From an uncultured Gammaproteobacteria bacterium (GTDB lineage: Bacteria; Pseudomonadota; Gammaproteobacteria; Steroidobacterales; UBA11654), in the NCBI GenBank assembly GCA_902553145.1, contig CACDKD010000001.1, forward strand, positions 25,786 to 89,785: a DNA stretch of 64,000 nt, read 5' to 3'. The notes under the pieces are model-generated. The model was not told the origin of the DNA. It ran no database searches and saw only the letters and a list, made by a program, of their open reading frames with translations. The translations under genes were made by a program, and so were the position numbers. The first letter of the stretch is position 1, and each line of letters begins with the position of its first letter. Below are positions 59,119 to 64,000 of this stretch, in pieces.

Positions 59119-61083
59119 TCATTCCTCGCCTTGAAGCTGCCTAATGATTGACTCATCCTCTAACGTCGATATGTCTTGAGTGATTGCTTCTTCTCGAGCG
59201 ATTGCACGAAGCAGCCTTCTCATAATCTTGCCTGAGCGTGTTTTTGGCAAATTATCTGAAAAACGAATTTCATCTGGCTTTGCTATTGCGCCGACCTGTT
59301 CGCTGACCCATTCTCTCAGAACTTCTTGCATTTTTTTTGCTTCATCTCCAACTGGCCTATCTCCTTTGGTTACAACAAAAGCAAAAATGCTCTCGCCCTT
59401 GACTTCGTGTGGTTTACCTACGACAGCCGCTTCGGCAACCTTCTGATTTGCGACAAGTGCCGACTCAACCTCCATTGTTCCTAAACGATGGCCAGAGACA
59501 TTGAGAACATCGTCAATTCTCCCCATAATCCAATGGCAGCCATCTTCATCTTTGTATGCGCTGTCGCCAGCAACATAGTATCTTCCGTCAAACTTGTCCC
59601 AATAGGTGTCAATATACCTTTGATTGTCTCCCCATATGGTTCTGAGCATCGAGGGCCATGGTTTTTTGATGACGAGGTATCCACCTTGGTTTGGTTCTTC
59701 TACCGGTTCGCCAGATTCATTCACAATATCAACATCAATGCCTGGTATCGGAGTTGTGCACGATCCGGGCTTAGTGTTTGTAATACCTGGAAGGGGGCTA
59801 ATCATTGCCCCGCCTGTCTCAGTCTGCCACCAAGTATCAACTATTGGGCAACGCTCTTGGCCAATAACGCTGTGATACCAAATCCAAGCTTCGGGGTTTA
59901 TCGGTTCGCCGACGGTACCAAGCAAGCGAAGCTGTGATAAATCATAGCTGTTTGGAATCTCATCTCCATGCTTCATTAAGGCCCTGATGGCAGTGGGTGC
60001 AGTATAAAAAATAGTCACGGCATGCTTTTCGCAAATCTTCCAAAATCTTCCCACATCTGGAAAAGTAGGAGCGCCCTCATAGATAAGAATCGTAGCGCCT
60101 GCGAGCAGGGGGCCATATGCAACATAAGTGTGTCCTGTAATCCAGCCCACATCTGCAGTACACCAGAAAACATCATCTTCCTTGATATCAAATACCCAAG
60201 AAAAAGTCGTTTTTGCATGCAAAATATATCCCGCGGTGGAGTGTTGAATTCCTTTGGGTTTGCCTGTGGAACCTGAGGTGTAGAGTATAAACAATGGGTG
60301 TTCAGCATTAAGGGGCTCAGGATCACAGTCAGAAGGACAATCTGAGATCAGGTCTGTCCACCAAACGTCTCTTTCTTGATCAAATTCTATTTTTTCTCCT
60401 GTTCTTTCAAAAACCACAACATTTTTTACTTTGTGCAAAGAGTTTGTCACCGCCTCATCCGTTGCTTGCTTAAGCGGAATAACGCTTCCGCCTCTATATG
60501 CTCCGTCAGCAGTAATCACAATCTTTGATTGGGCATCCTCTATCCTGTCCTTGAGTGCATTTGATGAAAACCCTCCAAAAACAACAGAGTGTATTGCGCC
60601 AATTCTTGCGCATGCCTGCATCGCAATCACAGCCTCGGGGCACATGGGCATATATATCACAACCCTATCCATCGGCACTACGCCAAGCTTCTTAAGGCCA
60701 TTGGCAAATTGAGAGGTTCTTAAAAGAAGATCTTTGTATGTGATGCGCTCAGAGTTTCCATCCTCTGTTTCAAATATAATTGCAGTTTTTTCTGGGTTTT
60801 TATTGGCATTTATATCCAGAGAATTAAAAGAAGCATTGATCTCTCCGTCATTGAACCATTCATAATTGGGCGCATTTGATTCATCCAGTATGTTGTTAAA
60901 TGGGAGAAACCAATGCAAATGAGCCCTGGCTAATTTAGCCCAATATTCAATGTGATTGTGTGAAGCTTCTTCCCTTAATCTTTGCGCGTCTTCGTTGTTA
61001 ATATTGGCTTGCTTGATAAACTTTTTTGAAGGAGCAAAACTTCTAGACTCATTCAATATCGACTCAATCAACTTTTCTGTCAT
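59119..61083 (-). CDS. acs: Acetyl-CoA synthetase
   Basis: [43 protein letters not shown]. Confidence 0.92.
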   Translation of the reverse strand: MTEKLIESILNESRSFAPSKKFIKQANINNEDAQRLREEASHNHIEYWAKLARAHLHWFLPFNNILDESNAPNYEWFNDGEINASFNSLDINANKNPEKTAIIFETEDGNSERITYKDLLLRTSQFANGLKKLGVVPMDRVVIYMPMCPEAVIAMQACARIGAIHSVVFGGFSSNALKDRIEDAQSKIVITADGAYRGGSVIPLKQATDEAVTNSLHKVKNVVVFERTGEKIEFDQERDVWWTDLISDCPSDCDPEPLNAEHPLFILYTSGSTGKPKGIQHSTAGYILHAKTTFSWVFDIKEDDVFWCTADVGWITGHTYVAYGPLLAGATILIYEGAPTFPDVGRFWKICEKHAVTIFYTAPTAIRALMKHGDEIPNSYDLSQLRLLGTVGEPINPEAWIWYHSVIGQERCPIVDTWWQTETGGAMISPLPGITNTKPGSCTTPIPGIDVDIVNESGEPVEEPNQGGYLVIKKPWPSMLRTIWGDNQRYIDTYWDKFDGRYYVAGDSAYKDEDGCHWIMGRIDDVLNVSGHRLGTMEVESALVANQKVAEAAVVGKPHEVKGESIFAFVVTKGDRPVGDEAKKMQEVLREWVSEQVGAIAKPDEIRFSDNLPKTRSGKIMRRLLRAIAREEAITQDISTLEDESIIRQLQGEE

Positions 61084-61101
61084 TGCAAACCCTTAGAGAA
61101 A

Positions 61102-61764
61102 TCAATTTTTTAAAATTATTGGTGAAGCCTCTTTTGACTGCATTCGCTCGATGATGGGACTTGATTTTGGAATATGGCTCAAAAGAAAGCTCATTTGGTC
61201 GGCCAATATATTTCTTCCTTGCAGCAAAATGTACTCGGCATAAGATGGAGCAAATGGGATTGCAAGAAGTCCCATGTTTGCTTCCTCGGGAGTTTTTCCA
61301 CCTTTAATATTGTTACATCGCTTGCAGGCGCTCACCACATTCTGCCATATGTCTTGGCCGCCTCTGCTTATTGGGGTCACATGGTCCCTGGTCAATTCTC
61401 TCTTGCTGTATTGAGACCCACAATATAGGCATAGATGGTCGTCTCTCTTGAAAAGCGTTTGATTGTTCAATGGCGGTGTAAAGTCCGAAAGTTTTTGCTG
61501 AAAATGCTTAGATCGACCCCTTGTAGCAATAATTGAATTTATACTTATTTGACTTCTGAGACCAGATTTAGCATTGATTCCACCTCTGATCGTATAAAGA
61601 TGGTCGCCGAGGGTATAAACCACGTCTCCTACAGAATAAAGTTTGGCCGCTTCCTTAAAGTCTATCCACTCAAGCGGAAGCCCTGTTGTATCAATTCTGA
61701 GGCTGCGATAGGGGAAGTTCATTAAGTTATTCATTTGAAATACTATAAAGGCTTTTTGTGACAA
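61102..61764 (-). CDS. HNH endonuclease family protein
   Basis: CLYCGSQYSKRELTRDHVTPISRGGQDIWQNVVSACKRCNNIKGGKTPEEA. Confidence 0.92.
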   Translation of the reverse strand: MSQKAFIVFQMNNLMNFPYRSLRIDTTGLPLEWIDFKEAAKLYSVGDVVYTLGDHLYTIRGGINAKSGLRSQISINSIIATRGRSKHFQQKLSDFTPPLNNQTLFKRDDHLCLYCGSQYSKRELTRDHVTPISRGGQDIWQNVVSACKRCNNIKGGKTPEEANMGLLAIPFAPSYAEYILLQGRNILADQMSFLLSHIPKSSPIIERMQSKEASPIILKN

Positions 61765-61856
61765 AAATAATAAAAATTTGGGCTTTTTTGCTTGGATTTT
61801 TTTGTGGGCATGTTAGTCTTTCGCACCAACTGAAGAGAACTATAAAAAATAAATAC

Positions 61857-62972
61857 GTGGCTATAAAAATTGCAGTTGTAAATGAGTCTATAAATGATGA
61901 AACACGTGTTGCTGTTGTCCCAGAAATAGCACAAAAGCTCTCCTCAAATAATATTTCTTTTGTAATCGAAAAAAACGCTGGTGCAGCCTCAGGTTTTTTG
62001 GATGCAGACTATCCCGATAATTCATGCAGCTTTGCTGGATCTTCATCAGATGTGCTCAATGATGCAGACGTTCTTTTCAAAGTAAATCCACCAACACCGG
62101 ATGAGATCAAAAACATGAAGAAAGGTGCTATTGCAATCTCTTACATGCAGCCATTTCAAAATGAAGCCCTCATCAAGTCAATGGCAGCATCAGGAATTGA
62201 TGCTTTTTCTGTTGAGTTGATTCCAAGAATTTCTCGTGCTCAATCAATGGATGCGCTGTCATCTCAAGCATCGATAGCGGGATACAAATCTGTAATCTTA
62301 GCGGCCAATCACGCAAATAAATTCTTTCCAATGCTCACCACCGCTGCTGGAACAGTTCGTCCTGCACAAACTCTAATTATTGGAGCTGGAGTAGCGGGTC
62401 TTCAAGCCATAGCAACTGCAAAAAGACTTGGTTCGAGAGTTATTGCATTTGATGTTAGAGGCAGCACAAGAGAACAAATTGAATCTCTGGGAGCACAGTT
62501 TCTGGATACGGGAATAACTGCAGAGGGCGAAGGCGGTTACGCAAGAGAGTTGACAAGTGATGAGCTTGATACTCAAAAGGAGGTCCTCTCTAAAACAATG
62601 AGCCAATCGGATGTTGTAATTACAACAGCTGCAGTGCCTGGTAAACCGGCTCCAAAGCTCATAGACAAAGAAACAGTGGAATCGATGGCTCCAGGCTCTG
62701 TGATAGTAGACCTAGGTGCCATCTCTGGCGGTAACTGCGAGCTTACCAAGCCTGACGAAATTGTTGATCACGATGGGGTAATAATCTTGGGACCAACCAA
62801 TCTGCCCTCGACTATGCCCAAGCACGCAAGCGAGCTCTACTCAAGAAATCTTTTGAACTTCCTCTCTCCAGCACTCACTGATGAGGGCCTTAGTATTGAT
62901 TGGGATGATGAAATATTTAAAGGTGCAAACATCACCCGAAATGGTGAAGTGCTCTTTGATCAAGAGGGTTGA
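61857..62972 (+). CDS. pntAA: NAD(P) transhydrogenase subunit alpha part 1 (NAD-binding)
   Basis: VAIKIAVVNESINDETRVAVVPE, GAGVAGLQAIATAKRLGSRV. Start taken as GTG 61857; N-terminal track extension looks spurious. Confidence 0.93.
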   Translation: MAIKIAVVNESINDETRVAVVPEIAQKLSSNNISFVIEKNAGAASGFLDADYPDNSCSFAGSSSDVLNDADVLFKVNPPTPDEIKNMKKGAIAISYMQPFQNEALIKSMAASGIDAFSVELIPRISRAQSMDALSSQASIAGYKSVILAANHANKFFPMLTTAAGTVRPAQTLIIGAGVAGLQAIATAKRLGSRVIAFDVRGSTREQIESLGAQFLDTGITAEGEGGYARELTSDELDTQKEVLSKTMSQSDVVITTAAVPGKPAPKLIDKETVESMAPGSVIVDLGAISGGNCELTKPDEIVDHDGVIILGPTNLPSTMPKHASELYSRNLLNFLSPALTDEGLSIDWDDEIFKGANITRNGEVLFDQEG

Positions 62973-62977
62973 TTGAT

Positions 62978-63265
62978 ATGGAAACATTTATTGCGATTTA
63001 CATCTTTATGTTGGCAGCTTTTACTGGCTTTGAGGTGATATCGAAGGTTCCAGCAATTTTACATACGCCGCTCATGTCTGGGTCAAATTTCATTCATGGT
63101 GTGGTCCTTGTAGGGGCCATTATTGCATTAGGCATGGCTGAAACAAATCTAGAGAAGACTATTGGGTTTTTTGGTGTTCTTTTGGCTTCTGGCAATGCTG
63201 TTGGTGGTTATGTTGTAACCGAAAGAATGCTAGAAATGTTTAAGTCTAAGAAAGAAAATGAGTAG
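62978..63265 (+). CDS. pntAB: NAD(P) transhydrogenase subunit alpha part 2 (membrane)
   Basis: FEVISKVPAILHTPLMSGSNFIHGVVLVG. Confidence 0.94.
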   Translation: METFIAIYIFMLAAFTGFEVISKVPAILHTPLMSGSNFIHGVVLVGAIIALGMAETNLEKTIGFFGVLLASGNAVGGYVVTERMLEMFKSKKENE

Positions 63266-64000
63266 TGTTGAAACCATAATACAAAGCATATATGTGGTTG
63301 CCGCAGTTTTATTTATTGTCGGCCTAAAAAGAATGAGCTCTCCCACTACTGCAAGAACAGGAATCATTTGGGCAGGGGTTGGAATGCTGATGGCGACAGT
63401 TGCGACTTTCTTCTATCCTGGAATTGAGAACTTTCTCCTGATTGCAACTGCTATCTTTCTTGGTACTGTCATTGCTGGATACACCGCCAAAAAAGTTGAG
63501 ATGACTGAAATGCCAGAAATGATTGCCCTTTATAATGGTATGGGCGGTGGCGCTGCTGCAGCCATAGCGGCAGTAGAATTATTCAAAGATCATCACTTGC
63601 CTCTGAGTGTCACTACATTGGCGCTAATCGGAGGAATCATTGGTTCAATTTCATTCACTGGAAGCTTGGTTGCGTTTGGAAAACTTCAGGGAATGATAAA
63701 AGGAACCTTTAGGTTTAAAGGCCAACACCAAATTAATATTCTGCTATTACTCGGATCAATTGCATTATCCGTTCTTGTCGTTACAGGATTTGATTCCAAT
63801 GCGACACTGGTAACCGCAATCTTCATCATTGCCTTAATACTCGGTATCGCGATGACAATGCCGATTGGAGGTGGCGATATGGCTGTTGTCATTTCTTTAT
63901 ACAACGCACTAACAGGTTTGGCAGTCGGTTTTGAGGGTTATGTTTTGCAAAACTATTCGATGATCATTGCAGGCACAGTGGTTGGTGCTGCAGGAACACT
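63258..64000 (+). CDS. pntB: NAD(P) transhydrogenase subunit beta, 3' end outside window
   Basis: MSSVETIIQSIYVVAAVLFIVGLKRMSSPTTARTG..., ALYNGMGGGAAA, TMPIGGGDMAVVISLYNALTGLA; open to the window end. Confidence 0.95.
   Translation, partial: MSSVETIIQSIYVVAAVLFIVGLKRMSSPTTARTGIIWAGVGMLMATVATFFYPGIENFLLIATAIFLGTVIAGYTAKKVEMTEMPEMIALYNGMGGGAAAAIAAVELFKDHHLPLSVTTLALIGGIIGSISFTGSLVAFGKLQGMIKGTFRFKGQHQINILLLLGSIALSVLVVTGFDSNATLVTAIFIIALILGIAMTMPIGGGDMAVVISLYNALTGLAVGFEGYVLQNYSMIIAGTVVGAAGT

Overview
64 kb of compact chromosomal DNA, probably from a marine-type gammaproteobacterium (inferred from gene content: rpoH, gltBD, mutY-yggX, split pntA/pntB). Housekeeping blocks are mutY/yggX/tRNA-Phe, xth/pyrE/dut/rpmB/rpmG/mutM, coaD/rsmD/rpoH/trmB/gltDB and acs/pnt. 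They surround (i) a polyamine-catabolism operon (about 1-10.5 kb), (ii) an RND efflux pair, and (iii) an accessory catabolic island (about 20-38.4 kb). The island holds a bicupin, an amidohydrolase, an acyl-CoA ligase, a DsbA/HCCA-isomerase-like protein, a lone type-II DMSO-reductase-family molybdoenzyme, an MFS transporter, two paralogous nitrilase-family proteins, a DDN-like protein, FkbM, a UbiD-like decarboxylase, FrmA, an integrase, an SDR and a Rieske oxygenase. Main leads: (a) a perfect CIRCE operator (TTAGCACTC-N9-GAGTGCTAA) just upstream of rpoH; (b) a single-gene integrase element bounded by a 15-bp direct repeat whose collapse would restore a tight convergent gene junction; (c) a nitrilase paralogue with the catalytic Cys replaced by Gly, adjacent to a UbiD-family gene; (d) a molybdoenzyme catalytic subunit with no electron-transfer subunits nearby; (e) an SDR gene whose only plausible start is an ATT codon behind a good Shine-Dalgarno. 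No CRISPR array, prophage or rRNA was found. Family calls come from motif recognition by eye; no database search was run.
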